Shown piece by piece: positions 23,625 to 32,065 of a stretch of 64,000 bases of DNA. A model generated the notes under the pieces. It was not told where the DNA came from. It saw only the letters and a list, made by a program, of their open reading frames with translations, and did not search any database. Numbering within the stretch: the first letter of the stretch is position 1; each line of letters begins with the position of its first letter. The DNA is from Microbispora rosea. Its GTDB lineage: Bacteria; Actinomycetota; Actinomycetes; Streptosporangiales; Streptosporangiaceae. The DNA lies in the NCBI RefSeq assembly GCF_900156315.1, contig NZ_FTNI01000010.1, positions 62,001-126,000 of the forward strand. The letters run 5' to 3'. The position numbers and the translations under genes are program-made.

Positions 23625-24761
23625 TCAGCCGATCGGCAGGGTCGCGGTGACGGTGAGACCCGGGTTCCCGGCCCGGACGGCGAGGCGGCCGCCGCACGCC
23701 GTGACCCGCTCCCGCATCCCGATCATGCCGTGTCCTTCCCGTAGCTCCCGTGCGCCCCGTCCGTCGTCGGCGACCTCCACGTCCAGGGTGTCACCGGACC
23801 AGCGGAGCCCCACGCGGACGGTGCTCGCTCCAGCGTGCCGGATCGTATTGGTCAGCGCCTCCTGGATGATCCGGTACGCGGCGATGTCCACGTCGGAGGG
23901 AAGGCGCCGCGGCTCGCCGCGTACGTCGGCGGAGACCTCCAGGCCCGCCCGGCGGGCGTTGTCCAACAGGCCGGGCAGGGCGTCGAGCCCCGGCTGGGGC
24001 CCCCGGGCCGGAGCCGGACCGCCGGATGCCTCGCTTCCGCGCAGCGCGCCGAGGATCAGGCGGAGCTGGCCGATCGCGTCCCGTCCGGCCGCCGCGATCG
24101 CCTCGAAGACCGCCTCGGCCTTCTCCGGGTGATCGCGCATCACCAGCGGGCCGGTCTCCGCCTGGATCACCATGAGGCCGACCGAATGGGTCACGATGTC
24201 GTGCATGTCGCGGGCGATCCGGGTGCGTTCGCGGGCGACCGCGGCGGCGCGCTCCTCGCGGATGCGGGCTTCGCGCTCCCGCTCCGCGTCCCGGCCGGCC
24301 CGCCGGGCTCGTGCGCCCACGCCGACGGCGTACGCGGCGACGATCGCGGTGAGGAGGTAACGGTAGGTCTCCAGATTCTCGTGCGGGACGACGAGCGACA
24401 CGGCCACCCCGGCGACGAGACCCGTGATGCCCGCGGCGCGCCGCGCCCGGGACAGATCCGCCGCCGCGAACGTGTAGGTGCACACCAGCACGCCGTAGGG
24501 AAGCAGCAGCACCACCAGGGTCGAGGAGTGCGGCAGCGACTTCGCCGTGATCGACAGGATCGTCGTGGCGCAGCCCACGACCGCCCCGACCGAAAGAATG
24601 GCGCGACGCCTCCACAGCACGGGCACCGACATCAGCACGGCGAGCACCACGGCCCACCACGGCTGCCGGTGCGGGACGAGGACGGGCGTCACCGTCATCA
24701 CGGTGACGGCGCCGGCGATCGCGACGTCGGCCCTTGAGGGACTGAGGATGCTCGCCCGCAT
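23625..24761 (-). CDS. Histidine kinase (HPK7, NarL-type partner)
   Basis: A 378-residue sensor kinase. The N-terminal half has about six hydrophobic segments (15-155) with almost no extracellular domain, so it senses within or at the membrane. The HisKA_3 dimerisation domain has the phosphoacceptor His187 in RIARDMHDIVTHSVG. The HATPase_c domain follows with the N box (ALTNTIRHAG) and the G boxes (VEVADDGRG and EGHGMIGMRERV). It phosphorylates the response regulator encoded immediately downstream. The stimulus is unknown. ATG at 24761; the divergent Lnt-like gene lies 230 bp upstream with a large palindrome between. Confidence 0.9.
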   Translation of the reverse strand: MRASILSPSRADVAIAGAVTVMTVTPVLVPHRQPWWAVVLAVLMSVPVLWRRRAILSVGAVVGCATTILSITAKSLPHSSTLVVLLLPYGVLVCTYTFAAADLSRARRAAGITGLVAGVAVSLVVPHENLETYRYLLTAIVAAYAVGVGARARRAGRDAEREREARIREERAAAVARERTRIARDMHDIVTHSVGLMVIQAETGPLVMRDHPEKAEAVFEAIAAAGRDAIGQLRLILGALRGSEASGGPAPARGPQPGLDALPGLLDNARRAGLEVSADVRGEPRRLPSDVDIAAYRIIQEALTNTIRHAGASTVRVGLRWSGDTLDVEVADDGRGARELREGHGMIGMRERVTACGGRLAVRAGNPGLTVTATLPIG

Positions 24762-24844
24762 GACCGGCTCCGGGGGGTTGTCCGAGGGAACCCGGCAAGG
24801 CTATGCGCGCGGCGCCCGCGGTCGCCTCCACCGCCCGGCCGATG

Positions 24845-24872
24845 GCCGTCTCACTCCTTCGAGTGAGAGGCC
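24845..24872. promoter_or_regulatory. Large near-perfect palindrome between kinase and Lnt-like genes
   Basis: TCTCACTC-CTTC-GAGTGAGA is a perfect inverted repeat flanked by GGCC on both sides (one extra base on the left). It lies in the divergent region, 83 bp from the kinase start and 122 bp from the Lnt-like start. It may be an operator for both, perhaps of the response regulator; nothing in the sequence proves this. Confidence 0.45.
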
Positions 24873-24993
24873 GTGCCACGACCGTCTGAACGCTTCCGGT
24901 CCCCGCGACCGGCCCCCGGTTCGCTCTCGCCGGTGATGTGCCGTCCAGGCCGGATCCCGGAGGGTCGGGGCGGCTGGAGAAGGAGGCTGCTCG

Positions 24994-26484
24994 ATGAATC
25001 CATCGATTCGACGTCTGGCCGTGGCGCTCGCCGCCACGGCGCTGTCGGCGACGCTGTTCCATTTCGGCACCGGGCTCACGCCGGTGCCCTGGCTCACCTG
25101 GCTCGCACCGCTCCCGGTGTTCGTCCTCGCTCACCACGTCGGCGCGCGCACCGCGTTCCTCGCGGCGTCGGCCGCGTGGCTCGGCGGTGAGACGGCGATG
25201 TGGGGCTACTTCCTCGACACGGTGCAGATCCCGCCGCCGATGGTCGTGTCGATGCTCGTCGGGTCGGCGCTGCTGTTCGGGCTGGTCGTCCTGTCGTCGC
25301 GGGCGCTGATGCGGAGAGGACGCCCGCTGGCGGCCGCCGCCGTCGTGCCGGCGGCCTGGGTCGCGGTCGAGTACGCGGTCTCGGTGCTGTCGCCGAACGG
25401 GGCCTGGTGGAGCCTGGCCTACACCCAGGCCGACGTCCTTCCGGTCCTGCAGACCGCGTCGGTCACCGGACCGTGGGGCATCACCTTCCTGGTCCTCGGG
25501 GTTCCGGCGGCCGCCGCCGCGCTTCTCGCACCGCTTCCCGCAGCACCGGGGGCGGCCGGGCGGCTGCGGGTGGCGGTGACCGCCGTGGTCGTCCTGGCCC
25601 TGGCGGTGGGGTACGGCGCCTGGCGGCTGCGCACGCCGTACGGGGACGACTCGGGCGCGGAGAAGGTGGCGCTGCTCGCCGCCGACGGGGGCGACTGGGC
25701 ACCGGTCGCCTCGGCGGAGGGACGTGCCCTCCTCGGGCGATACACGGCGCGGATCCCGGACCTCGCCGCACGCGGCGCGCGGGTGGTCGTCATGCCGGAG
25801 AAGGTCTTCATCGCCGACGACGCGACGCTGCCCGTGCTGGTGGCGCCGCTGGCGCGGCTCGCCGCCGACCACCACGTCGACATCATCGTCGGGCTGGTCC
25901 TCAAGCGGTCGGGCACCCTCCGCAACGCGGCCCTCGACGTGCCCGCCGACGGGAGCCGGCCGGTCGAGTACTTCAAGCGTCACCTGATCCCGGGACTGGA
26001 AAGCGACTTCCGACCCGGGGACCGCAACGCCTTCGTGCCCGGTTCGGGCTCCCGCTGGGGGATCGCGATCTGTTTCGACCTGGACCTGCCCGGCCTGGTG
26101 CGCGACTACCGCAGGAGCGGCGCCACGGCGATCTTCGTGCCGGCCTGGGACTTCGACCGGGACCGCTGGCTGCACGGGAGGATGGCGGTGACCCGGGGTG
26201 TCGAGACGGGGCTCACCGTGGCACGCGCGGCGCGCAACGGCGACCTGGTCGTGAGCGACGCCAACGGCCGGATCAGGACCGAGGCGCACAGCGCGGACGC
26301 GCCCGTCGTGTCCGCCCTCACCGCGCTGCCCGCCCGCTCGGCCGACACGCTCTACACAAGGTTCGGCGACTGGTTCGCCTGGGCCTGCGCGCTCCTGCTG
26401 CTGCTCGCACTCGCGTCCCCGGCCCTCGACCGGCGCGCGGCAGGCGTCCGGCGCGTGCGGGCGGCGAGCGCCGCCGCGCCGTGA
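24994..26484 (+). CDS. Apolipoprotein N-acyltransferase-like (Lnt/CN-hydrolase) protein
   Basis: A 496-residue membrane protein. Six or so helices occupy residues 8-210. The nitrilase-type domain (about 222-450) then carries the catalytic triad Glu269 (VVMPEKVF), Lys328 (EYFKRHLIPG) and Cys360 (WGIAICFDLDLP), and one more helix anchors the C-terminus. Lnt transfers an acyl chain from phospholipid to the N-terminal Cys of lipoproteins. The highly divergent loops, and the fact that actinomycetes often have several such genes, leave room for another acceptor. ATG at 24994 follows GGAGAAGGAGG. Divergent from the two-component operon. Confidence 0.85.
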   Translation: MNPSIRRLAVALAATALSATLFHFGTGLTPVPWLTWLAPLPVFVLAHHVGARTAFLAASAAWLGGETAMWGYFLDTVQIPPPMVVSMLVGSALLFGLVVLSSRALMRRGRPLAAAAVVPAAWVAVEYAVSVLSPNGAWWSLAYTQADVLPVLQTASVTGPWGITFLVLGVPAAAAALLAPLPAAPGAAGRLRVAVTAVVVLALAVGYGAWRLRTPYGDDSGAEKVALLAADGGDWAPVASAEGRALLGRYTARIPDLAARGARVVVMPEKVFIADDATLPVLVAPLARLAADHHVDIIVGLVLKRSGTLRNAALDVPADGSRPVEYFKRHLIPGLESDFRPGDRNAFVPGSGSRWGIAICFDLDLPGLVRDYRRSGATAIFVPAWDFDRDRWLHGRMAVTRGVETGLTVARAARNGDLVVSDANGRIRTEAHSADAPVVSALTALPARSADTLYTRFGDWFAWACALLLLLALASPALDRRAAGVRRVRAASAAAP

Positions 26485-26491
26485 CAGAGCA

Positions 26492-26929
26492 CTACGGGGA
26501 ACCGCCGTCGAACGAGAGACCACCCCCGAGCTGGGCCGCCACCTCTAACTGGTCGTAGAAGAGCCGATGGCTGAGGATCACCCCACCCTCCACGGTGGAG
26601 AAGCTGCACGAGCGCAGGAGGACGGCCCGGCCAGTGCCCTCCAGCACGTCCCCGCCGGGTAAGAGGAGGGGTCCCTTGTGGGTGCCGCTGATCGTGAACT
26701 CCGCCGCCACGGTGTCTCCGAACAAGGTCACCGACTGCGGAGTGATCACCATGTTGGGGTACGCCTCCAGCCACTGGGTGTAATAGGAGGCGATCTCCTC
26801 CCTGCTCTCGGCGATGCCGTCCGGGGCGACGAGCACGGCCCGCTCGTCGAAGCACTGCGCCAAGGCGTCGAGGTCATGACGGTTGATGGCCTGTCTCAGC
26901 CTGTCCACGGCACGAAGCACTTCGGACAT
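26492..26929 (-). CDS. SnoaL-like/NTF2-fold protein
   Basis: A 145-residue NTF2-fold protein: helix VDRLRQAINRHDLDALAQCF, then DERAVLVAPDG and strands with SGTHKGPLLLP and a typical closing FYDQLEVAAQLG. Proteins like this act as polyketide-type cyclases, isomerases or binding proteins, and no catalytic set is evident. The ATG at 26929 follows GGGAGGAAGGGA; a start 15 codons upstream lies before that site. Its stop lies 8 bp from the end of the convergent Lnt-like gene. Confidence 0.8.
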   Translation of the reverse strand: MSEVLRAVDRLRQAINRHDLDALAQCFDERAVLVAPDGIAESREEIASYYTQWLEAYPNMVITPQSVTLFGDTVAAEFTISGTHKGPLLLPGGDVLEGTGRAVLLRSCSFSTVEGGVILSHRLFYDQLEVAAQLGGGLSFDGGSP

Positions 26930-27025
26930 CTGACGTTCCCTTCCTCCCGACGAGAGCGGCCGTACGGTACGCATGCGCCGTGACCGGCATGACGAAGCCC
27001 GGACATCGGCGGCTTTTTCACGATA

Positions 27026-27045
27026 ACCCAGCTCACAGGCTGGGT
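27026..27045 (-). terminator. Hairpin downstream of TIGR03086-type gene
   Basis: ACCCAGC-TCACAG-GCTGGGT forms a 7-bp stem. On the minus strand it lies 63 nt after the stop of the gene ending at 27108 and is followed by TTATC and later AAAAA-containing DNA. Confidence 0.5.
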
Positions 27046-27107
27046 CGTGTGAGTCGACGGGGACTCAGGACTCGTCAGCACCCCTGTCCTGTGCCTTGCA
27101 CCCCCCT

Positions 27108-27716
27108 CTATCGGGCCCACTGCTCCCGTGAGCGGGGAACAGCGGGGGTCCGGCCGAGGCGGGCGAGGATCTGGTCGAAGCGGGAGGCCTCCGGGGCGGT
27201 GGGCACGCTCGGCGCGAACGCGGCGCCCGGCCTCTCGCGATACTCGCCGTCCGGCACGGCCAGGGCGATCGGCCAGGCCGCCTCGGCCAGGTCGGGGTCG
27301 GGGTCGTAGGCGATCCCCAGTGTGCGGGCGACGTCCCACCCGTGGACCAGATAGTCGATGAAGTGGAAGCCGATGGCGTGCGCGGCCGGGAACGGCGCGT
27401 CCACCCCCACGTGGGGAAGGACGAACCCGCGGTCGAGCACCCCCTCGGCCGCGAACGCGGCGGTGAGGCGCTCGGCCGCCGCGGCGTAGGCCCAGACGGG
27501 GTCGGGGGCGGGCTGCTCCCGCCACGCGTCGAGGTCGGCCCCGCGGCCCTCAGCCGCGGCGGCGAAGCCGAGGTGCTGGGCGGTCATGTGCGCGAGCAGG
27601 TCGGCCAGAGTCCAGCCCGCGCAGGGGGTCGGGCGCTCCAGGTCGCCGGGGCGCACCTCGGCCACGATGTCGACGCTCGCCTGCACGGCCCGCCGGTCCA
27701 GTTCCCGCATGTCCAT
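27108..27716 (-). CDS. TIGR03086-type metal-binding (DinB/maleylpyruvate isomerase fold) protein
   Basis: A 202-residue four-helix protein of the mycothiol-dependent DinB-like superfamily. The N-terminal RPGDLERPTPCAGWTLADLLAHMTAQH carries the first metal-site His, and FHFIDYLVHGWDVARTLG carries the characteristic HxxDxxxHxWD-type ligands. Members bind a divalent metal and use mycothiol, the actinobacterial thiol. The reaction of this one is unknown. ATG at 27716 follows TTGGAGGAA; the second ATG two codons later is equally possible. It is divergent from a MarR gene with a strong inverted repeat between, so it is probably MarR-repressed. Confidence 0.82.
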   Translation of the reverse strand: MDMRELDRRAVQASVDIVAEVRPGDLERPTPCAGWTLADLLAHMTAQHLGFAAAAEGRGADLDAWREQPAPDPVWAYAAAAERLTAAFAAEGVLDRGFVLPHVGVDAPFPAAHAIGFHFIDYLVHGWDVARTLGIAYDPDPDLAEAAWPIALAVPDGEYRERPGAAFAPSVPTAPEASRFDQILARLGRTPAVPRSREQWAR

Positions 27717-27742
27717 CTTTCCTCCAATTTCATAAGCGCATG

Positions 27743-27770
27743 CAGACAATATGCACATGCTTATTGTCTG
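27743..27770. promoter_or_regulatory. MarR operator candidate with 9-bp arms
   Basis: CAGACAATA (27743-27751) and TATTGTCTG (27762-27770) are perfect inverted arms 10 nt apart. An overlapping pair ATAAGC/GCTTAT lies at 27732-27764. The site occupies the whole promoter zone of both divergent genes. Confidence 0.65.
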
Positions 27771-27791
27771 TCAATGCCTAAGCTGTGGGGC

Positions 27792-28223
27792 ATGCCCGAC
27801 CGCCCCGATCTCGCCGCGATGGCGGCCCCCCTGACCAGGGCGCTGATGGCCGCGGAGACGCCGATCCTGCGGGAGCACGGCCTGTCGATGTGGGCGTACG
27901 CCGTGCTTCTGCGTCTGGACGAGCGGCCCGTGCGCACGCAGGCCGCGCTGGCGGAGTCGATCGGCGCCGACAAGACACGCATCATCAGCGTCCTGGACGA
28001 GCTCCAGCGCAGAGGGCTGATCGAGCGGAGCCCGGACCCGGCCGACCGGCGCGTCCGGCTCCTGTCCATCACGCCCGAGGGTCGCCGCCTGCGGGACGCG
28101 GCTCAGGCGGGCATCCGCCGGATGGAGGAACGGCTGCTGTCCCGGCTGCCCGACGACGACAAGGAGGCGTTCGTGCGGGTGTTGCGGGTCCTGTCCGCTC
28201 TGCCTTCGCAGGAGTTCCGGTAA
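27792..28223 (+). CDS. MarR family transcriptional regulator
   Basis: A 143-residue MarR protein. The wHTH (about 35-100) has RTQAALAESIGADKTRIISVL as the DNA-reading part and DPADRRVRLLSITPEG as the wing. The ATG at 27792 is preferred because a TAAGCT box ends 7 nt upstream, giving a leaderless transcript. The in-frame ATG at 27774 would place the start directly against the operator. It probably controls itself and the divergent TIGR03086-type gene. A GNAT gene begins 43 bp downstream in the same direction and may be co-transcribed. Confidence 0.85.
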   Translation: MPDRPDLAAMAAPLTRALMAAETPILREHGLSMWAYAVLLRLDERPVRTQAALAESIGADKTRIISVLDELQRRGLIERSPDPADRRVRLLSITPEGRRLRDAAQAGIRRMEERLLSRLPDDDKEAFVRVLRVLSALPSQEFR

Positions 28224-28266
28224 ATCCCGTTGATCGATGATGGGCCGATGGTTACGGTGTGCCCCC

Positions 28267-29148
28267 ATGTCTTTGCAGTTGACCCGTCTGGTCGATCCGC
28301 ACACCGGCACATCGAGTCACCGTCTGGCCTGGCTGGCCTCCCGGCCCGACGGCGCGCCCGCGGGATCGGCGTACCTGCGCCTGTTCACCGCCGCAGGGCA
28401 CGAGCATCTCGCCGAGCTCGACCTGCACGTCCACCCGGCCGAGCGCCGCGACGGGGTGGGGTCGCACCTGCTCGGCGCGGCCCTGGCGGCGGCGCGTGAG
28501 GAGGGCAGGCGGTGCGTCACCGCGGAGGCGGAGGCCGGCGCCCCCGGAGAGGCGTTCCTGGCCGCGCGGGGGTTCCGCCCGGCGCTGGGCCTGACGTTCA
28601 CCCGCCTGCCGATGGCCGGGGTGGACCCCGCCGTCCTCGGCGCGGCCCTCGCGGAGCCGCATCCGGGATATCGGCTGGTCTCCTGGGAGGGCGTCGTCCC
28701 GGACGAACTGGCCGGGACGTTCGCCGCGTCCCGCCGCGCCATGGACGACATGCCGATGGACGGCCTCGATTACCGGCCGGCGCCCTGGGACGTCGCCCGG
28801 GTCAGGGCCGCCGCCGAGGCGATCGCGCGGCGTGGCGAGCTCCTGCACACCGTCGCCGCGGTCGACGAGGCCGACGGGACGATCGCGGGCTTCACCGAAC
28901 TGGTGGTGCCCGGCGACGGCACGGGCGACGGGCAGCACTACGGCACCGGCGTCCTTCCCGAGCACCGCGGGCGCGGCCTCGGCCGCTGGATGAAGGCCGA
29001 GATGATCCGGCTGGTCCGGGAACGCCACCCGGACCTCGGCGGGCTGCTCGCCGACACCGCCGACGGCAACACGTACATGCGGGCCATCAACGACGCCTTC
29101 GGCTACCTGCCGACGCACCGGACCGTGCGGTACCGGCTCGACCTCTAA
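28267..29148 (+). CDS. GNAT acetyltransferase with two GNAT domains
   Basis: A 293-residue protein with two GNAT folds. The N-terminal domain (about 30-130) has LDLHVHPAERRDGVGSHLLGAAL, with the acetyl-CoA pyrophosphate loop RRDGVG. The C-terminal domain (about 150-290) has YGTGVLPEHRGRGLGRWMKAEM with the classic loop RGRGLG. The pattern resembles mycothiol synthase-like and other tandem-GNAT proteins of actinobacteria, but it is not MshD as far as I can see. The acceptor is unknown. ATG at 28267. It may be read from the MarR promoter upstream. Confidence 0.83.
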   Translation: MSLQLTRLVDPHTGTSSHRLAWLASRPDGAPAGSAYLRLFTAAGHEHLAELDLHVHPAERRDGVGSHLLGAALAAAREEGRRCVTAEAEAGAPGEAFLAARGFRPALGLTFTRLPMAGVDPAVLGAALAEPHPGYRLVSWEGVVPDELAGTFAASRRAMDDMPMDGLDYRPAPWDVARVRAAAEAIARRGELLHTVAAVDEADGTIAGFTELVVPGDGTGDGQHYGTGVLPEHRGRGLGRWMKAEMIRLVRERHPDLGGLLADTADGNTYMRAINDAFGYLPTHRTVRYRLDL

Positions 29149-29225
29149 GGTCGTTCTGACATCTGCCGGGCGCGACCGCGTCGGGTGGCAGACTGGGAAG
29201 GAATCGGACCGAAGAGGAGGTCGAG

Positions 29226-29509
29226 ATGACCACCGAATCGGCAGGGCGGGTCTCGTGGCCGGGCCGCTACTTTGAGGACTTCCCAGTGGGCGGCATGTAT
29301 CGGCATCCGCTGGGGCGGACGGTGGCCGCCACGGACAACGTATGGCAGGCCCTCCTGACCCAGAACACCATGCCTGCGCCCGACGACAAGATCCGGGCCA
29401 GAGCCGCTGTCGCCGAGGCGCTGGGCGAGTTGAAGGACAGATGATCGACAGGCCGCGACTGGAGGCTGCCCGCCGGTTGCTGAAGCAGGGAGGTCAGGAA
29501 GACACCTGA
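29226..29509 (+). pseudogene. Fused remnant: MaoC dehydratase N-terminus and CitE-like C-terminus
   Basis: The open frame 29226-29444 begins like a MaoC (R-hydratase-like) dehydratase: GRYFEDFPVGGMYRHPLGRT then DNVWQALLTQNT. After residue about 43 the homology stops exactly where the family continues with NPIHFD. The next residues, and a 22-codon frame that overlaps by ATGA (29441-29509, starting MIDRPRLEAARRLLK), look like the C-terminal helix of a CoA-ester lyase of the CitE/HpcH family. In related actinobacteria these two genes lie side by side before the CoA transferase and acyl-CoA dehydrogenase genes. I read this as an internal deletion that removed most of both genes. The CitE part is short, so this is inference. 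Confidence 0.5.
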
Positions 29510-29557
29510 CCGCCGGATCGGCGGCGCGACGGCAGTTGCGGTCCACCAGGAGGTGTC

Positions 29558-30817
29558 ATGAACGCGCCGACCGACGTGCTGGACCTGGTACGAGACGGCG
29601 CGGACCTGATCGTGCCGATCCACCACGGTGAACCGCACACTGTCATTGATGCTCTTGAGGCCCACGCCGACCGCTTGACCGGTGTTCGGATCCATCAGAT
29701 GGATCCCGCCCGCGAACGCCCCTACATCAACGGCGAATACCCAGGGCGGCTGACCCATGTCAGCTACTACCTGGGGCCTGGTTGCCGGCAGGCGTACTGG
29801 AACGGCACGTGTGAGCTCGTCCCGGCGCACTTCAGCGAGATGCCCCTGCTGCTACGCGAGCACACCCGGCACTCCCTGGTCCTGGCCGCCTCGACCATGC
29901 CCGACGAGCAGGGCTACTTCAGCCTGGGCACCAATGCCGACTACGTGGCCGCCTTCATCGGTGAGGTGCCGTTCTTCCTGGAGGCCAACCCGCGGATGCC
30001 GCGCACTTTCGGACAGAACCAGATCCACGTCAGCCAGGTCGCCGGCTGGTGCGTCGCCGACTACCCCCTGCGGGAGACGATGCCGGCCGTATCCGACGAC
30101 CGGGACACGCGCATCGCGGAACTGGTCGCCGAGCGCGTGCCGAACGGGGCATGCCTGCAGATCGGCGTCGGCCGCATCCCCAACGCGCTGCTGGCCGAGC
30201 TGGCGGGGCACCGCGATCTGGGCGTGCACACCGAGGCGATGTCCGACGGCGTCATGCACCTGGCGGAACAAGGCGTCGTCACCGGCGTGCGCAAGAAGCT
30301 CCAACGCGACAAGCATGTCGCCACCTTCTGCATCGGCACCCGGCGTTTCTTCGACTGGCTCGACGGCAACATGTCGGTGGCCATGCTGCCGGTCGACTGG
30401 GTCAACGACCCACGGGTGGTGGCCCGCGAACCCGCCATGATGTCGATCAACGCCACCAGTGAGATCGACCTCATGGGCCAGGCGGCCAGCGAGACCATCG
30501 CGGGTCGTTACTGGTCGGGCTCGGGAGGGCAGGCCGACTTCGCCCGCGGCGCCATGTACTCCGACGGGGGACAGGCGTTCCTTGTCACCCACGCGACCAC
30601 CAGCGACGGCATCAGCAGAATCAAGGTCCAGCTCGGCCGCGCCACCCCGGTCACCACGCTGAAGAACACCATCGACCACGTCGTCACCGAGTACGGCATC
30701 GCTGAGCTGAGGGGGCGCAGCATCTCCCGGCGTGCGGCCGCGCTGATCGCCATAGCCCACCCCGATCACCGCGACCGGCTCACCTACGAGGCCCGCCACG
30801 CCGGGTTGTTGCATTGA
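29558..30817 (+). CDS. Acetyl-CoA hydrolase/4-hydroxybutyrate CoA-transferase family protein
   Basis: A 419-residue class I CoA-transferase-type protein. The N-terminal domain ends near the middle (QIHVSQVAGWCVADYPL). The C-terminal domain carries GVHTEAMSDGVMHLAEQG with the family catalytic Glu, and GSGGQADFARGA, the CoA-binding Gly-rich loop. It exchanges CoA between acyl donors and carboxylic acids or hydrolyses acetyl-CoA. ATG at 29558 follows AGGAGG. It precedes an acyl-CoA dehydrogenase gene by 30 bp, so it probably feeds that enzyme with an acyl-CoA. The dehydratase and lyase genes expected before it appear to be deleted. Confidence 0.9.
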   Translation: MNAPTDVLDLVRDGADLIVPIHHGEPHTVIDALEAHADRLTGVRIHQMDPARERPYINGEYPGRLTHVSYYLGPGCRQAYWNGTCELVPAHFSEMPLLLREHTRHSLVLAASTMPDEQGYFSLGTNADYVAAFIGEVPFFLEANPRMPRTFGQNQIHVSQVAGWCVADYPLRETMPAVSDDRDTRIAELVAERVPNGACLQIGVGRIPNALLAELAGHRDLGVHTEAMSDGVMHLAEQGVVTGVRKKLQRDKHVATFCIGTRRFFDWLDGNMSVAMLPVDWVNDPRVVAREPAMMSINATSEIDLMGQAASETIAGRYWSGSGGQADFARGAMYSDGGQAFLVTHATTSDGISRIKVQLGRATPVTTLKNTIDHVVTEYGIAELRGRSISRRAAALIAIAHPDHRDRLTYEARHAGLLH

Positions 30818-30847
30818 ACGTGTCGACAATGAGGGAGGGGACCGGGC

Positions 30848-32035
30848 ATGGACGATATCGCCATTCACGACACCGACGCCGCCCACCAGCGGCTATCCGC
30901 GGGGGTGCGCGAACTCTGTGAGCGTTTCGGCGACGAATATTGGCGCGCCCGCGACCGCGAGCGGGCCTATCCGGAGGAGTTCGTACGCGCCCTCACCGAG
31001 GCCGGGTACCTGTCAGTCCTCATCCCGAAGGAGTACGGGGGGCTGGGGATGGGGGTCACTGAGGGAAGCATCATCCTGCAGGAGATCAACCGTTCCGGCG
31101 GGCACTCTGCCGCCTGCCACGCCCAGATGTACACCATGGCACCGTTGCTGCGGCACGGCAGCGAGGAGCAGAGACGGCGCTATCTGCCCGAGATCGCGAC
31201 CGGCAGGCTGCGGCTGCAGGCATTTTCCATCACCGAGCCCGAGGCCGGATCCAACACCACCCGGATTCACACCATGGCGGTGCGCGACGGCGAGGACTAC
31301 GTGGTGACCGGCCACAAGAACTGGACCAGCCGGATCGCCCAGTCGGACCTTCTGATGCTGCTGGCCCGCACTCGTCCGCCGGCGGAGGATCCCGCTGAAC
31401 GGGCCGAGGGCATCAGTCTCTTCCTCGTCGACCTGCGTCAGGTCCGTGAGGAGCAGCCCGGCACGCTGGTCATCGAACCGGTCCGCACCATGTTCAACTA
31501 CGCCACCAACCAGGTCTGGTACAAGGGCATGCGGATCCCCGCCGACAGCCTGATCGGCGAGGAGGGGCAAGGATTCCGCTACGTCATCGACGGCTGGAAC
31601 GCCGAACGCATCCTCCTGGCCTCCGAGGCCATCGGCGACGGGTACTGGTTCCTCGACCGGGCGGTCGCGTACGCCAGGCAGCGTGACGTCTTCGGTCACC
31701 CCATCGGGGCCGATCAGGGCGTGCAGTTCCCATTGGCCCGCGCCTACACCCAGGTCGTCGCAGCCGACCAGATGCGCACCCGCGCGGCCGCCCTGTTCGA
31801 CAGTGGGCAGCACAGCGGAGCTGAGGCGAACACGGCCAAGTTCCTGGCGAGCGAGGCCAGCTGGCAGGCGGCCAACGTCTGCCTGGACACCCACGGCGGC
31901 AACGGGTTCGTGGATACCTGGGACGTCGAGCGGAAGTTCCGCGAGACCCGCGTTTACCAGGTCGCCCCTGTCAACAACAACCTGATCTTGGCCTTCCTCG
32001 GACAGCACGTCCTCGGACTGCCCCGCTCCTACTGA
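30848..32035 (+). CDS. Acyl-CoA dehydrogenase
   Basis: A 395-residue flavoprotein. AFSITEPEAGSNTTRI (about 122-140) and TSRIAQSDLLMLLAR form the FAD/substrate pocket. CLDTHGGNGFVDTWDVERKFRETRVYQV at the C-terminus, given here in pieces (CLDTHGGNGF, then ERKFRETR), is the family end signature. The base position (usually Glu near 365-380) falls in this region, but I cannot name it safely. It oxidises an acyl-CoA to the 2-enoyl-CoA and passes electrons to ETF. It is second in an operon with the CoA-transferase; a short-branched or C4-C5 dicarboxylic acid route is a guess from this context. Confidence 0.9.
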   Translation: MDDIAIHDTDAAHQRLSAGVRELCERFGDEYWRARDRERAYPEEFVRALTEAGYLSVLIPKEYGGLGMGVTEGSIILQEINRSGGHSAACHAQMYTMAPLLRHGSEEQRRRYLPEIATGRLRLQAFSITEPEAGSNTTRIHTMAVRDGEDYVVTGHKNWTSRIAQSDLLMLLARTRPPAEDPAERAEGISLFLVDLRQVREEQPGTLVIEPVRTMFNYATNQVWYKGMRIPADSLIGEEGQGFRYVIDGWNAERILLASEAIGDGYWFLDRAVAYARQRDVFGHPIGADQGVQFPLARAYTQVVAADQMRTRAAALFDSGQHSGAEANTAKFLASEASWQAANVCLDTHGGNGFVDTWDVERKFRETRVYQVAPVNNNLILAFLGQHVLGLPRSY

Positions 32036-32065
32036 ACGATCACGATCGTCACCAAGGGGCACTGG

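Noticed and set aside
23791-26523. A 900-codon minus-strand frame across the histidine kinase and Lnt-like genes
   Set aside because: It overlaps two confidently identified genes; its Arg/Gly/His-rich product resembles no protein.
29441-29509. A 22-codon frame with an ATGA overlap considered as a small gene
   Set aside because: It looks more like the truncated C-terminus of a CoA-ester lyase; kept as part of the pseudogene.
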